DNA of 64,000 bases from Nocardioides mesophilus (GTDB lineage Bacteria; Actinomycetota; Actinomycetes; Propionibacteriales; Nocardioidaceae): NCBI RefSeq assembly GCF_014395785.1, contig NZ_CP060713.1, positions 4,120,501 through 4,184,500 on the forward strand. Direction: 5' to 3'. Of this stretch, positions 49,485 to 58,421 are shown in pieces. Each line of letters starts with the position of its first letter. Position 1 is the stretch's first letter. The notes below the pieces were generated by a model, which had not been told where the DNA came from, searched no databases, and was given only the letters and a program-made list of their open reading frames with translations. Made by a program: the position numbers and the translations under genes.

Positions 49485-50502
49485 ATGAGCGTGCACCGTT
49501 GGGTCGTGGGCCTCGAGCGGGCCTGGGACACCGCCCGGCTGCGCCGCGCCGGCTCGCGCCCCCTGACCACTTCCGGATCGAGGCGTACGGCGGGCACGGC
49601 AGCACCGACGGGGTCGTCGTCCGGGGCCGCGTCCTCGACGACCCGCCGCTGTCGGAGGCCGTCGAGGGGGAGGGGGTCGGAGCCGCGATCCGCCGCACGG
49701 TGCGCGGCTTCGTCACCGACGAGCTGCCAGGGGTGCCGCTCCGGGTCACGGTGGCGGACACGACCGCCGAGACCGCCAGTGACGCCGAGGGCTACTTCCT
49801 CACCCGGCTGCGCCCGGACCCCGACCAACTCACCAGCCCCTGGACGTGCGGCACCGTCGAGCTCGCCGGTGAGTACCGCGGCGTTACCGACCCGCACCGC
49901 ACGCCGTTCGAGGTGCGCGTCACCGGACCCGACGCCCGGTTCGGCGTCGTGTCCGACGTCGACGACACGATCCTCGAGACCGGTGTCCAGCGGGTCGCCC
50001 GGATGATCCACCAGACGTTCACCGGCTCGGCCCTCACCCGCACGCCGTTCCCGGGCGTAGCGGAGCTGTATCGCGACCTCGCCGGCAGCGGCAATCCGGT
50101 CTTCTACGTCTCCTCCAGCCCGTGGAACCTGCACACCTTCTTGACGCGCTTCCTGCAGCATCGGGGGTTCCCGATGGGACCGGTGCTGCTGCGCGACCTG
50201 CTCGGCACCGCGACCGGGCGCGAGCAGAAGACCGGCCGCATCCGGGAGATCCTCGAGCTCAACCCCGAGCTGCCGTTCGTCCTGATCGGGGACTCGGGGA
50301 GAAGGATCCCGAGATCTACGCCGACATCGTCGACGCCTGCCCCGGGCGGATCCTGGCGGTCTACATCCGCGAGGTGCGGCTCGACCCGGGGGACGGACGG
50401 GTCGAGAAGGTCGCCGGCACGTGGGCGCACGACGTCCCGTTCGTGATCGCGGCGGACAGCGACGCCGTACGCCGGCACGCCGCCGCACTCGGTCTGATCT
50501 GA
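49485..50502 (+). pseudogene. App1-family (DUF2183) phosphatidate phosphatase-like protein, two frameshifts
   Basis: Restoring one C in the run 49559-49563 and one G in 50296-50299 gives a single ~338-residue protein. The start is HRWVVGLERAWDTARLRRAG, then HFRIEAYGGHGS and VVVRGRVLDD (beta-sandwich part). The catalytic HAD-like motif is VSDVDDTILETG, followed by FPGVAELYRDL and VFYVSSSPWNLHTFL, LIGDSG and EKDPEIYADIV. App1 proteins dephosphorylate phosphatidate to diacylglycerol. Both breaks are single-base losses at C or G runs, so the gene may be intact in the organism. Neighbouring patatin suggests shared lipid metabolism. Confidence 0.8.
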
Positions 50503-50662
50503 GCCGTCCCGCTCACCGGCGAGGTCCGCGATTTCCCGCACCGGGCGGCGCGGCCTGTGCCAGAGTCTCCGCGTGGTCGTCCGGGGACCACCCGGTGACC
50601 AGCCAGGTCCCGGGAGGGATGCGACGACGGTCACGGCCGCCGCGACGAAGGGGAGAGATGGC

Positions 50663-51334
50663 ATGACGTTGGCGGCCGAGGGCAGCACGGACACCCGGGA
50701 CATGCTGGTGGTGCACACCGCGATCCGGCGCGAGTTCCGGTTGGCGCCCGGGTTGGTGCTCGGCGTTGCCGAGGGGGACACCGAGCGCAGTGCCGTGGTG
50801 GCCGAGCACGTGGCAGACCTGCTGAGGCTGCTGCACCACCACCACCAGGGCGAGGACCGGCTGATCTGGCCGCTCATGCTCGAGCGCCTGCCGGAGGACC
50901 TGGCCCCCATCGTGCACACGATGGAGTCGCAGCACGCCGGGATCAGCGCGAGCATCGAGCAGGTCGAGGAGGCGCTGCCCGCCTGGCGCTCCAGCGCCGC
51001 AGCCGGGTTGGGCGAGGATCTCGCCGCACGGCTGGAGGCGATGCGCACCCTGCTCGAGGAACACCTGGCGCTGGAGGAGCGCGAGCTCCTGCCGCTTGCC
51101 GCAAGGGCACTGTCGCAGCAGGAGTGGGACCGGCTGGGGGAGGAGGGCATGGCGTCGCTGGACAAGAAGGACGCGTCCCTGGCGCTCGGCATGTTCATGT
51201 ACGAAGGCGACCCGGCCGTCATCAAGACGATGCTCTCGCACGCGCCGCTGCTGCCCCGGCTGCTGCTGCCGCACCTGGCTCCCGCGGCCTACCGGCGTTA
51301 TGCCCGGCGGGTCTACGGCACCACGACCCCCTAG
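50663..51334 (+). CDS. Hemerythrin HHE domain protein
   Basis: A 223-residue protein. A four-helix HHE bundle (residues ~10-150) has His ligands in VVHTAIRREFR, LLHHHHQGEDRLIWP, MESQHAGISAS and LEEHLALEERELLPL. A C-terminal helical tail follows (WDRLGEEGMASLDKKD onward). Bacterial members bind a di-iron centre and sense or carry oxygen or NO. The ATG at 50663 has GGGGAGAG upstream. It is convergent with the cNMP-binding protein at 51349, with 14 bp between them. Confidence 0.88.
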   Translation: MTLAAEGSTDTRDMLVVHTAIRREFRLAPGLVLGVAEGDTERSAVVAEHVADLLRLLHHHHQGEDRLIWPLMLERLPEDLAPIVHTMESQHAGISASIEQVEEALPAWRSSAAAGLGEDLAARLEAMRTLLEEHLALEERELLPLAARALSQQEWDRLGEEGMASLDKKDASLALGMFMYEGDPAVIKTMLSHAPLLPRLLLPHLAPAAYRRYARRVYGTTTP

Positions 51335-51348
51335 GAGGCGCGCCGGCG

Positions 51349-52371
51349 TCAGTCCGCGCTGACCCCGTGGTGCTCGCGGTCATGGAGGTCGGAGAGCTGG
51401 CGGAGCCGGTCGAGGTCGAGCTGGTCCTTGCCGGTGACCGCGATCCTGACCGGGGTGACCGCCGTCAGCGTGGACGTGCGCAGTCCTCCTTCGAGCACCG
51501 CCCTCTCGCCGAGCACCGCGCCGGGACCGACCTGTCCCACGGCCTCTCCGTCCACGTCGACGGAGAGCACGCCGTCGAGCACCAGGTAGATGTCGGTGCC
51601 GGGCTCGCCCTGCCGGGTCAGCACCGTGCCCGCCGGCAGCCGACGGACCTGCGGCCTCTGCCCGCTGCGCATGATCTCGGTCGACAGCTGCCGCTCGAGC
51701 TCCGACTCGACCGTCAGGACCAGGGCCTCCCGGTCACTGTGACCCCAGGGAGTCCGCCGGCCGAACGAGTGGCTCATCCACTCGGACTGCTCGGTCAGCC
51801 CGGTCTTGTACGCGATGTGGCCGCGGGTGTCGTAGACCCAGTGACGGGGGAACGCGCTGGCCCCGACGAGCTCGACGTCACTGCGGCCGTCGGCGTGGAT
51901 CGTCAGGAGCAGGGTGGTCCAGACGATCGGGGCCTGCCATTGCATGAAGGGCGCGTGCGGGACCGGTCGGGGAAGCGGTACGCCGGTGGCGCCGCCGACG
52001 GTCTGGGTGAGGGTGACCCGCTCCTCGGTGCGTTGCGGGTCGCCGCGCAGGACCGGTAGCGAGACCGCACGGAACGTGGCGCCGAGCTTCCCGACCCGCA
52101 CCGTGGTCGATCCCATCACCAGGTCGGAGTCGTCGCCGTAGCCCGCGGCGACGATGCGGCCGTCCTCGACCTCCGCCCATCCCGAGAGCACGTTGGCGAA
52201 TCGGAACTTGTCCAGCCGGCACAGCTCCTGCACGGCCTCGGGGCCGGCGAGCTGGTCGGGGAGGGGCTGGTCCCAGTGGGCCAGCTTGAGATTCATCCCG
52301 AGTCGGAGCGGCCCTGTCAGTGACTCCGACGGGATCCAGGAGATAGTCGTGCCGGTCGCCTCGATACGCAT
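51349..52371 (-). CDS. Unknown N-terminal domain fused to a cyclic-nucleotide-binding domain
   Basis: A 340-residue soluble protein. The N-terminal ~215 residues have alternating strands (GTTISWIPSESLTGPLRLGM, LVMGSTTVRVGKLGATFRAV and WVYDTRGHIAYKTG) without a family I know. Residues ~235-330 are a cNMP-binding domain: VRRLPAGTVLTRQGEPGTDI, then VDVDGEAVGQVGPG and AVLGERAVLEGGLRTSTLTA, where Glu and Arg-Thr-Ser of the phosphate cassette are present. No HTH is seen, so it is not a CRP-type regulator. It is the third cNMP-binding protein in 10 kb. Confidence 0.82.
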   Translation of the reverse strand: MRIEATGTTISWIPSESLTGPLRLGMNLKLAHWDQPLPDQLAGPEAVQELCRLDKFRFANVLSGWAEVEDGRIVAAGYGDDSDLVMGSTTVRVGKLGATFRAVSLPVLRGDPQRTEERVTLTQTVGGATGVPLPRPVPHAPFMQWQAPIVWTTLLLTIHADGRSDVELVGASAFPRHWVYDTRGHIAYKTGLTEQSEWMSHSFGRRTPWGHSDREALVLTVESELERQLSTEIMRSGQRPQVRRLPAGTVLTRQGEPGTDIYLVLDGVLSVDVDGEAVGQVGPGAVLGERAVLEGGLRTSTLTAVTPVRIAVTGKDQLDLDRLRQLSDLHDREHHGVSAD

Positions 52372-52489
52372 GGATCCTCCCTCGACGGTGGCGGACCAGT
52401 CCTCTCATTGAACGCCTCGAGGTGCGGGTGGCACAACGCCGTTCGGGCAGGCGCCGACGGTCGATCCGCCCCCGGGCGGCTCCCCGTCG

Positions 52490-53854
52490 TCACGGTTGCT
52501 CGGAGAGCGCAGCCGGCAGCACGACCCGGGCGGTCAGTCCGCCCCGCGGCCGGTCCTCGAGGACGACCTCGCCCCCCGACCGGCGGACCAGCTCACGCAC
52601 GATGGCCAGCCCCAGTCCGCTCCCGCCCGCGTCCCGGTCGCGGGCGTCGTCGAGTCGGGTGAACCGCCCGAAGACCCGCTCCCGCTCCGCTGCGGGGATC
52701 CCGGCGCCGTCGTCGGAGACCGTCACGTGCACGGCCGACCCGTCGCACCGGGCGGCCAGCTCCACCCCGGTGCCGGCGTGCCGGACCGCGTTGTCCAGCA
52801 GGTTGGTGAAGACCCGGCGCAGGTCGTCGGGCCGGCCGGCCACGGCGACGTCTGCGACGCCGTCGGTGGACACCGGGACCCTGGCGCCCGGCTGGCGGGC
52901 GAGGTCGTCGAGCAGCGGCCTGAGGGCGACGGGCTCGGCAGGTCCCCGCGGCAGCGTGTCGGCGTCGAGTCGGGCCAGCACCAGCAGGTCCTCGACCAGC
53001 GTGGACATCCTGCTCACCTCGGCCTGGAGGTCCTCGGTGACCGGGGTGCGCTCGCCGAGGCGCTCGGCGATCTCGAGCTGGGTGCGCATCGAGGTCAGCG
53101 GGCTGCGCAGCTCGTGAGCGGCGTCCGCGACGAAGGAGCGTTGCCGGGCGCGGGCTGCCGACAGCCGCTCCAGCATCGAGTTCAGGGTGACCGCGAGGGC
53201 GTGGATCTCGTCGTCGGACGGGGGGACCGGCAGCTGTGCGTCCTGCCCGGCGCCGGAGATCCGCTCGGCGGAGGAGCGCAGCGCCTCCACGGGTCCCAGC
53301 GCGGCACCGATCACCCGCCAGGCGATCAGGGTCAGCACCAGCAGCAGGAGCGGGTAGGTCGCGAGCAGCGTGAGCCCCAGGATCCGCTGGCTCTCCTCGA
53401 GGTCACCGACCTGCTGGGCCACCACGACCGTCGCCAGCTGGTCCGGCGGGCCGGCGCTGCGCGCGGTGACCCGCAGCGGCGCACCTAGCCCGACCCGGGA
53501 ACCGGGGACCTCCGGGTGCTCGCCGGACAGCGCGTCGGCAAGCTCCTCGGGTCGCAGCAGCGCGGTCAGCCGGTCGGCGTTGACCGAGGCGCTGACGACC
53601 CGGTTGCGCCCGTCGACGACCTGCACCACCTGGCTGCCGGTGACCGGGATCGGGTCCGGGAGCCGGCCCCGGTCGACCAGGACCGCGACGTCGGCGGCGG
53701 TGGCCCGGGCGGACTCGTCGAGGGTCCGGTAGCTGAGCAGCGTGAGGACGCCGTACAGGGTGAGGCTGCCGATGGCCAGCGCGACGGCGACCCCGAGCAC
53801 GCCGACCAGCAGCAGGCGCGCACGCAGACCGAGCCGGTGCCAGGCCGAGGTCAT
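52490..53854 (-). CDS. Two-component sensor histidine kinase
   Basis: A 454-residue kinase. The N-terminal membrane helix (about 13-35), an extracytoplasmic sensor of ~110 residues (TGSQVVQVVDGRNRVVSASV) and a second helix (about 155-178) are followed by HAMP. The H-box is RSFVADAAHELRSPLTSMR, the N-box NLLDNAVRHAGTG, G1 DDGAGIP and G2 GGSGLGLAIVRELV. The start overlaps the response-regulator stop (ATGA). Signal unknown. Confidence 0.93.
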   Translation of the reverse strand: MTSAWHRLGLRARLLLVGVLGVAVALAIGSLTLYGVLTLLSYRTLDESARATAADVAVLVDRGRLPDPIPVTGSQVVQVVDGRNRVVSASVNADRLTALLRPEELADALSGEHPEVPGSRVGLGAPLRVTARSAGPPDQLATVVVAQQVGDLEESQRILGLTLLATYPLLLLVLTLIAWRVIGAALGPVEALRSSAERISGAGQDAQLPVPPSDDEIHALAVTLNSMLERLSAARARQRSFVADAAHELRSPLTSMRTQLEIAERLGERTPVTEDLQAEVSRMSTLVEDLLVLARLDADTLPRGPAEPVALRPLLDDLARQPGARVPVSTDGVADVAVAGRPDDLRRVFTNLLDNAVRHAGTGVELAARCDGSAVHVTVSDDGAGIPAAERERVFGRFTRLDDARDRDAGGSGLGLAIVRELVRRSGGEVVLEDRPRGGLTARVVLPAALSEQP

Positions 53855-54507
53855 GACTCCAGGCGGTAGCCGATGCCGCGCACCGTCTCCACCAGGTGGC
53901 GGCCCAGCTTCCGTCGCAGGTAGCCCACGTACACCTCGACGGCGTTGGGGTGCACCTCGGCCGCCGCGTCCCAGACGTGGTCGAGGATCTCCACCTTGGT
54001 CACCACCCGGCCCGGGCGGCGCAGGAAGTACTCCAGCAGGCCGTACTCCCGCGGCGTCAGGCTCACCGGCTGCTCGGCGACGGTGACGTGCCGGGTCGCC
54101 GGGTCCAGCCTGACGTCGCCGGCCGCGAGCACCGCCGGCCGGGCGTACGGCGCCCGACGCAGCAGGGCACGGAGCCGCGCGAGCAGCACCACGTAGGAGA
54201 ACGGCTTGGTGAGGTAGTCGTCGGCGCCGCAGTCGAGGCCGTCCGCCTGGTCGTGCTCGCCGTCCTTGGCGGACAGCATCAGCACCGGGACCCAGTTCTC
54301 CTCGGCCCGTAGCGCACGCACCACCTCGTAGCCGGACAGCCGGGGAAGCATCACGTCCAGCAGGACCGCGTCGAAGTCGTCGTGCCGCGCCAGCTCGAGC
54401 CCGCTGGCGCCGTCGGTCGCGACCTCGACGGCGAAACCGTCGGCCACCAGACCGCGGCGCAGCGCGTGCGCCAGGCGCACCTCGTCCTCGACCACGAGCA
54501 GTCGCAT
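53851..54507 (-). CDS. OmpR/PhoB-type response regulator
   Basis: A 218-residue regulator. The receiver (1-115) has VVEDE, the phosphoacceptor Asp in AVLLDVMLP and the Lys in DYLTKPFSYVVLL. A winged-helix output domain (125-218) has LTPREYGLLEYFLRRPGRVVT and VYVGYLRRKLG. It is coupled to the kinase gene and divergent from the LolA-like/ABC operon at 54586 across 78 bp; that operon is the likely target. Confidence 0.94.
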   Translation of the reverse strand: MRLLVVEDEVRLAHALRRGLVADGFAVEVATDGASGLELARHDDFDAVLLDVMLPRLSGYEVVRALRAEENWVPVLMLSAKDGEHDQADGLDCGADDYLTKPFSYVVLLARLRALLRRAPYARPAVLAAGDVRLDPATRHVTVAEQPVSLTPREYGLLEYFLRRPGRVVTKVEILDHVWDAAAEVHPNAVEVYVGYLRRKLGRHLVETVRGIGYRLES

Positions 54508-54585
54508 GCCTCCAGCGTCGCACGGCCTGCCAGGCCTGCCCGGACTCTCAGGGATCTCACAGCGCCGGTCCGGCAGGCTCTCGCC

Positions 54586-55686
54586 GTGACCGTCTTCCAA
54601 CACCGCCCCACGCTGCGCTGGCTGGTTCCCCTGCTGACCGCTGTCGTCCTCGCCGCCGGAGGGTCCGCCGTCGGGGTGCTCTCGGCGACCGCCCGCGACG
54701 GACTGCCGCACCGCAGCGCCTCGCAGCTGCTCGTCGACGTCCAGAACGCACGGCTCGAAGGCCTCTCCGGCACCATCGTCCAGAACGCCGACCTCGGGCT
54801 GCCCAGCCTCCCCGGCGTCGGCGGTGCGGGCAGCTCGGACATGAGCTCGTTGGTCAGCGGCTCGCACACCCTGCGGCTCTGGTACGCCGGCCCGGACCGG
54901 GTGCGTCTCGCGCTGCTCGGGTCGCTCGGGGAGTCCGACCTGGTCCGCAACGGCACCGACCTCTGGCTGTGGTCGAGCAAGGACAAGAGCGCCCAGCACC
55001 GGACGGTCCCGCGCTCCGACGGCGCCGCCGGCGACCCCGGGGGTGCGGCCGCGGCGATGACACCGCAGCAGGCGGCCGACGCCGCGCTGAAGGCGATCAC
55101 CCCGTCGACGAAGGTGAGCACCGACGGCACGGCGGTCGTGGCCGGCCGGCCGGCCTACGAGCTGCTGCTCCGGCCGCGGGACGCCGGATCGCTGATCGGC
55201 TCCGTGCGGATCGCGATCGACGGTCGCACCCACGTGCCGACCCGGGTGCAGGTGTTCGCCGCGAACGCGCCGGACCCGGCCTTCGAGGTGGGGTTCACCT
55301 CCTTCGACCCGACCACGCCGCCTGCCTCCGTGTTCACGTTCAACCCCCCGCCCGGCACCGACGTCACCGAGTCCGGCTCCTCGCACGCCAAGGACTCCAC
55401 GGGACCGCGGGGCCAGTTGGGCCCGGCCAACGGTGCGGAGCCGAGGGTGGTCGGCACGGGGTGGACCTCGGTCGCGGTGGCCAAGGTGCCCGCGGGCTCT
55501 GGCGCGGTCACCGGTTCACCGACGATGCGCACGCTGCTCCAGGCGCTCCCGAAGGTCAGCGGCAGCTGGGGGTCGGGACACCTGCTGCGCGGGACGCTGT
55601 TCTCGGCCCTGCTCACCGACGACGGACGGCTGGTCGTCGGAGCGGTCGCCCCGGACGCCCTCTACGCCGCCCTGACGGTCAGATGA
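54586..55686 (+). CDS. Secreted LolA-like (DUF2092-type) protein
   Basis: A 366-residue protein with GTG start. The N-terminal signal-anchor is RWLVPLLTAVVLAAGGSAV. The beta-sheet half-barrel typical of LolA/LppX-type lipid carriers follows: LSGTIVQNADLGLPSLPG, HTLRLWYAGPDRVRLALLG, DLWLWSSKDKSAQHR, and IDGRTHVPTRVQVFA, VGFTSFDPTTP. It overlaps the ABC ATPase gene (ATGA). A lipid-binding periplasmic-side protein encoded with an ABC exporter and a two-component system suggests envelope-stress or lipid-drug resistance, by analogy with Bce/sigma-linked systems. Confidence 0.8.
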   Translation: MTVFQHRPTLRWLVPLLTAVVLAAGGSAVGVLSATARDGLPHRSASQLLVDVQNARLEGLSGTIVQNADLGLPSLPGVGGAGSSDMSSLVSGSHTLRLWYAGPDRVRLALLGSLGESDLVRNGTDLWLWSSKDKSAQHRTVPRSDGAAGDPGGAAAAMTPQQAADAALKAITPSTKVSTDGTAVVAGRPAYELLLRPRDAGSLIGSVRIAIDGRTHVPTRVQVFAANAPDPAFEVGFTSFDPTTPPASVFTFNPPPGTDVTESGSSHAKDSTGPRGQLGPANGAEPRVVGTGWTSVAVAKVPAGSGAVTGSPTMRTLLQALPKVSGSWGSGHLLRGTLFSALLTDDGRLVVGAVAPDALYAALTVR

Positions 55687-56615
55687 GAGCTGCCGCCGTC
55701 GCCACGTCGGGTCTGACCAAGCGGTTCCGGCACCAGGTGGCAGTGGACTCCCTCGACCTGCTCGTGCCGACCGGTGCCGTCTACGGCTTCCTCGGGCCGA
55801 ACGGCTCGGGCAAGACCACCACGATCCGGATGCTGCTCGGGCTGGTGACGCCGAGCGCGGGCACGGTCGAGCTGTTGGGCAGGCCGATGCCGGCCGGCGC
55901 GCCCGAGGTGCTCGCCCGGGTGGGCGCGCTCGTGGAGGGACCGGCCTTCCACCCGTACCTGTCGGGACGGGAGAACCTGGCGCGGCTCGACGCCGCCGAC
56001 CGCACCACCGACCCGCGCACCGCTCGGCACCGCATCGACGCCGCGCTGGACCGGGTGGGGCTGATGGCCGCCGCCCGCAAGCGCTACCGCGCTTACTCCC
56101 TCGGCATGCGGCAGCGGCTGGCGATCGCGAGCGCGCTGCTGCGGCCGCGCGACCTGCTCGTGCTCGACGAGCCGACCAACGGGCTGGACCCGCAGGGCAC
56201 TCGTGAGGTCAGGTCGCTGGTCGCGTCGTTGGCCGACGAGGGCGCCACGGTGCTGGTCTCCAGCCACCTGCTCTCCGAGGTCGAGCAGATGTGCACCCAC
56301 CTCGGTGTGATGCACGTCGGGCGGCTGGTCGCCCAGGGGACCAGTGCCGAGCTGCGCGCCGGCACCGAGGCCGAGGTCGTCGTCGAGACCGACCAGGCCA
56401 CGGAGGCGGCCCGGATCCTGCGCGAGCTGGGCGTGCTCGAGGTCCAGGTGCGGCGCGGTGCGGCCACAGGCCTGCTCGGCCGCGTCGCGCCGGAGAAGAT
56501 CGTCGCCGCCTGCGTGCACCAGGGGGTGCCGGTGACCGGCTTCCGCGTGGGCGCCCCCTCGCTGGAGGACGTGTTCGTGTCGCTGACGGGGGAGGGCTTC
56601 GATGTCAGCGCCTGA
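55683..56615 (+). CDS. ABC transporter ATP-binding protein
   Basis: A 310-residue ATPase. Walker A FLGPNGSGKTTTIRMLLGL, signature YSLGMRQRLAIASAL, Walker B LLVLDEPTNGLDPQG, switch SSHLLSEVE. The C-terminal extension (~220-310) is typical of ABC-2 and lantibiotic-type exporters. The start overlaps the LolA-like stop, and the stop overlaps the permease by 14 bases, so three genes are translated as a unit. Confidence 0.94.
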   Translation: MRAAAVATSGLTKRFRHQVAVDSLDLLVPTGAVYGFLGPNGSGKTTTIRMLLGLVTPSAGTVELLGRPMPAGAPEVLARVGALVEGPAFHPYLSGRENLARLDAADRTTDPRTARHRIDAALDRVGLMAAARKRYRAYSLGMRQRLAIASALLRPRDLLVLDEPTNGLDPQGTREVRSLVASLADEGATVLVSSHLLSEVEQMCTHLGVMHVGRLVAQGTSAELRAGTEAEVVVETDQATEAARILRELGVLEVQVRRGAATGLLGRVAPEKIVAACVHQGVPVTGFRVGAPSLEDVFVSLTGEGFDVSA

Positions 56616-57456
56616 CCTGGTCGACGTACGTCCTCCGCGGGCCGTGTCCACGCGGTTCCTGCGTTCCGAGCTGCGGCTGATCTTCCGCAGACGCCGCAAC
56701 CTGGCCGGCCTGCTGGTCCTGGCGAGCGTCCCGGTGCTCATCTCGGTCGCGGTGAAGGTCTCCACCCCGGAGCGGGAACGCGGCGGACCCGACTTCTTCA
56801 GCTCGATCACCGACAACGGTCTGTTCGTGGCGCTGGCCTCCCTGACCATCGAGCTCGGGCTGTTCCTCCCGCTGGCCGTCGCGGCGATCGCCGGCGACGC
56901 AGTGGCCGGCGAGGCCAACATCGGCACGCTGCGCTACCTGTTGACGGTTCCCGTGCAACGCGTCCGGCTGCTCGCGGTGAAGTACCTCGCGATCGTGGTG
57001 TTCACACTCGTCGCCACGCTCACCGTCACCGTGACCGGGCTGGTCACGGGGCTCGCCCTGTTCGGCGGCGGCAGCATGACGTTGCTCTCCGGCTCGCAGA
57101 TCGGCTTCACCGAAGGTCTGCTCCGGGTGCTGGTCGCCTCGGTCTACCTGGCGGCGTGCCTGGCGTCGCTGGGGGCGGTGGGGCTGTTCGTGTCGACGCT
57201 GACCGAGCAGCCGATCGGGGCGATAATCGCGGTGGTCGTGTTCAGCACCGCGAGCTTCATCCTCGACACCATCCCGCAGATCAGCTGGCTGCACCCCTAC
57301 CTGATCACCCACAACTGGCTGGCCTTCGGTGACCTGTTCCGGGACCCCGTCGCCTGGGGCGGCGTGCAACAGGGGCTCTACGTCGCGGGCGCCTACACGC
57401 TGGTGTTCTGGCTGGCCGGCTGGGCGCGCTTCGCGGGCAAGGACGTCACCAGCTGA
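56602..57456 (+). CDS. ABC-2 type transporter permease
   Basis: A 284-residue membrane protein with about six helices (LAGLLVLASVPVLISVAVKV, LFLPLAVAAIAGDAVAGEA, YLAIVVFTLVATLTVTVTGL and others). AGEANIGTLRYLLTVPVQR is the conserved cytoplasmic loop of ABC-2 permeases. It pairs with the ATPase at 55683. Substrate unknown; the lipid-carrier-like partner suggests an amphipathic compound. Confidence 0.88.
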   Translation: MSAPDLVDVRPPRAVSTRFLRSELRLIFRRRRNLAGLLVLASVPVLISVAVKVSTPERERGGPDFFSSITDNGLFVALASLTIELGLFLPLAVAAIAGDAVAGEANIGTLRYLLTVPVQRVRLLAVKYLAIVVFTLVATLTVTVTGLVTGLALFGGGSMTLLSGSQIGFTEGLLRVLVASVYLAACLASLGAVGLFVSTLTEQPIGAIIAVVVFSTASFILDTIPQISWLHPYLITHNWLAFGDLFRDPVAWGGVQQGLYVAGAYTLVFWLAGWARFAGKDVTS

Positions 57457-57538
57457 GCTGGAGCCGGGCGGTCCGGGGCACCCCCGGGGGTCGTCCTCGA
57501 CGTGCAGCCGGGGAGGGTCCTTCGACCCTGTTCGTAGA

Positions 57539-57553
57539 TACAAGTTCCTTGTA
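57539..57553. promoter_or_regulatory. Palindromic operator upstream of the DsbA-like gene
   Basis: TACAAG-TTC-CTTGTA, a perfect 6-bp inverted repeat with a 3-base centre, 40 bases before the start at 57594. It is the probable site of the HTH regulator encoded second in the operon (58422). Confidence 0.6.
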
Positions 57554-57593
57554 GAAACGAGTCACGAGACCGTCATCCTCACGAGGAGCCGCC

Positions 57594-58388
57594 ATGAGTA
57601 CCGACCGCATCGTCGTCTACGGAGACTTCAACTGCCCCTGGAGCTACCTCGCCTCGCGGCGCGCGGCGCAGCTGGCAAGCGACGGGGTAGAGGTGGACTG
57701 GAGGGCGGTCGAGCACGAGCCGTGGCGGCCGCAGCCGTTCTCGGACACCTCCACACGGTTCCACCGCCTGCGCGACGAGATGCCGCACGTGCTCGAGGCC
57801 CTGCTTCCGGGGGAGGAGCTCCCCTACGCGCTCGCCGGCTTCGTGCCGTTCACCCATGCCGCGGTCTCGGGATACGCCGAGGCGTACGGCGCCGGGGTCG
57901 GCGACCGGGTCCGGCACCTGTTGTTCGAAGCGCTGTGGCTGCACGGGATCGACCTCGGCGACGCACAGGTGGTCCGGACCCTTCTCACCGATGCCATCCG
58001 CAGCGGGCGCTCGGACAGCGAGCCGCTGCACGACTGGGGCTACGCGGTCGACGTCTTCGGCGGGCCGATCACGACGACCGCGTGGCGTCTGCGTGAGCAG
58101 TGGGTCTCGGAGTGGCAGGCCGGCGGCCAGGACATGGTGCCGGTGCTGGTCCGCGACGGAGAAGCGCCTTTGGTCGGCCTGGATGCCGTCCGGTGGCTCG
58201 GTGCGGAGCTCCACCGCCGGGGTATCGACCCGCACCGCGTGCCTGTCCCCGAGCCGCTGCCGATGCCGCAGCAGCGGGAGGAGCCCTCCTTGTCCTGGGT
58301 GGCGGAGAACGGCAACCACTGGCAGCGCGACCACCAGCGGCTGCACCGGGCCTTCCCGGTGCCCAGCCTGGTCGGGCATCAAAGCTAG
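57594..58388 (+). CDS. DsbA-family (FrnE/HCCA isomerase-like) thioredoxin-fold protein
   Basis: A 264-residue protein. The start RIVVYGDFNCPWSYLASRRA has a single-Cys CPWS motif in place of CxxC, as in hydroxychromene carboxylate isomerase-like DsbA proteins. A helical insertion follows (LRDEMPHVLEALLPG, YAEAYGAGVGDRVRHLLFEAL). The end of the thioredoxin fold (GGQDMVPVLVRDG) has the cis-Pro. Without a second Cys a simple disulfide oxidase role is unlikely. Ribosome site GAGGAG. It is co-directional with the regulator 33 bp downstream. Confidence 0.82.
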   Translation: MSTDRIVVYGDFNCPWSYLASRRAAQLASDGVEVDWRAVEHEPWRPQPFSDTSTRFHRLRDEMPHVLEALLPGEELPYALAGFVPFTHAAVSGYAEAYGAGVGDRVRHLLFEALWLHGIDLGDAQVVRTLLTDAIRSGRSDSEPLHDWGYAVDVFGGPITTTAWRLREQWVSEWQAGGQDMVPVLVRDGEAPLVGLDAVRWLGAELHRRGIDPHRVPVPEPLPMPQQREEPSLSWVAENGNHWQRDHQRLHRAFPVPSLVGHQS

Positions 58389-58421
58389 CCGCGTCTCGCT
58401 GTGCCTGAGGAGCGTGGAAGC

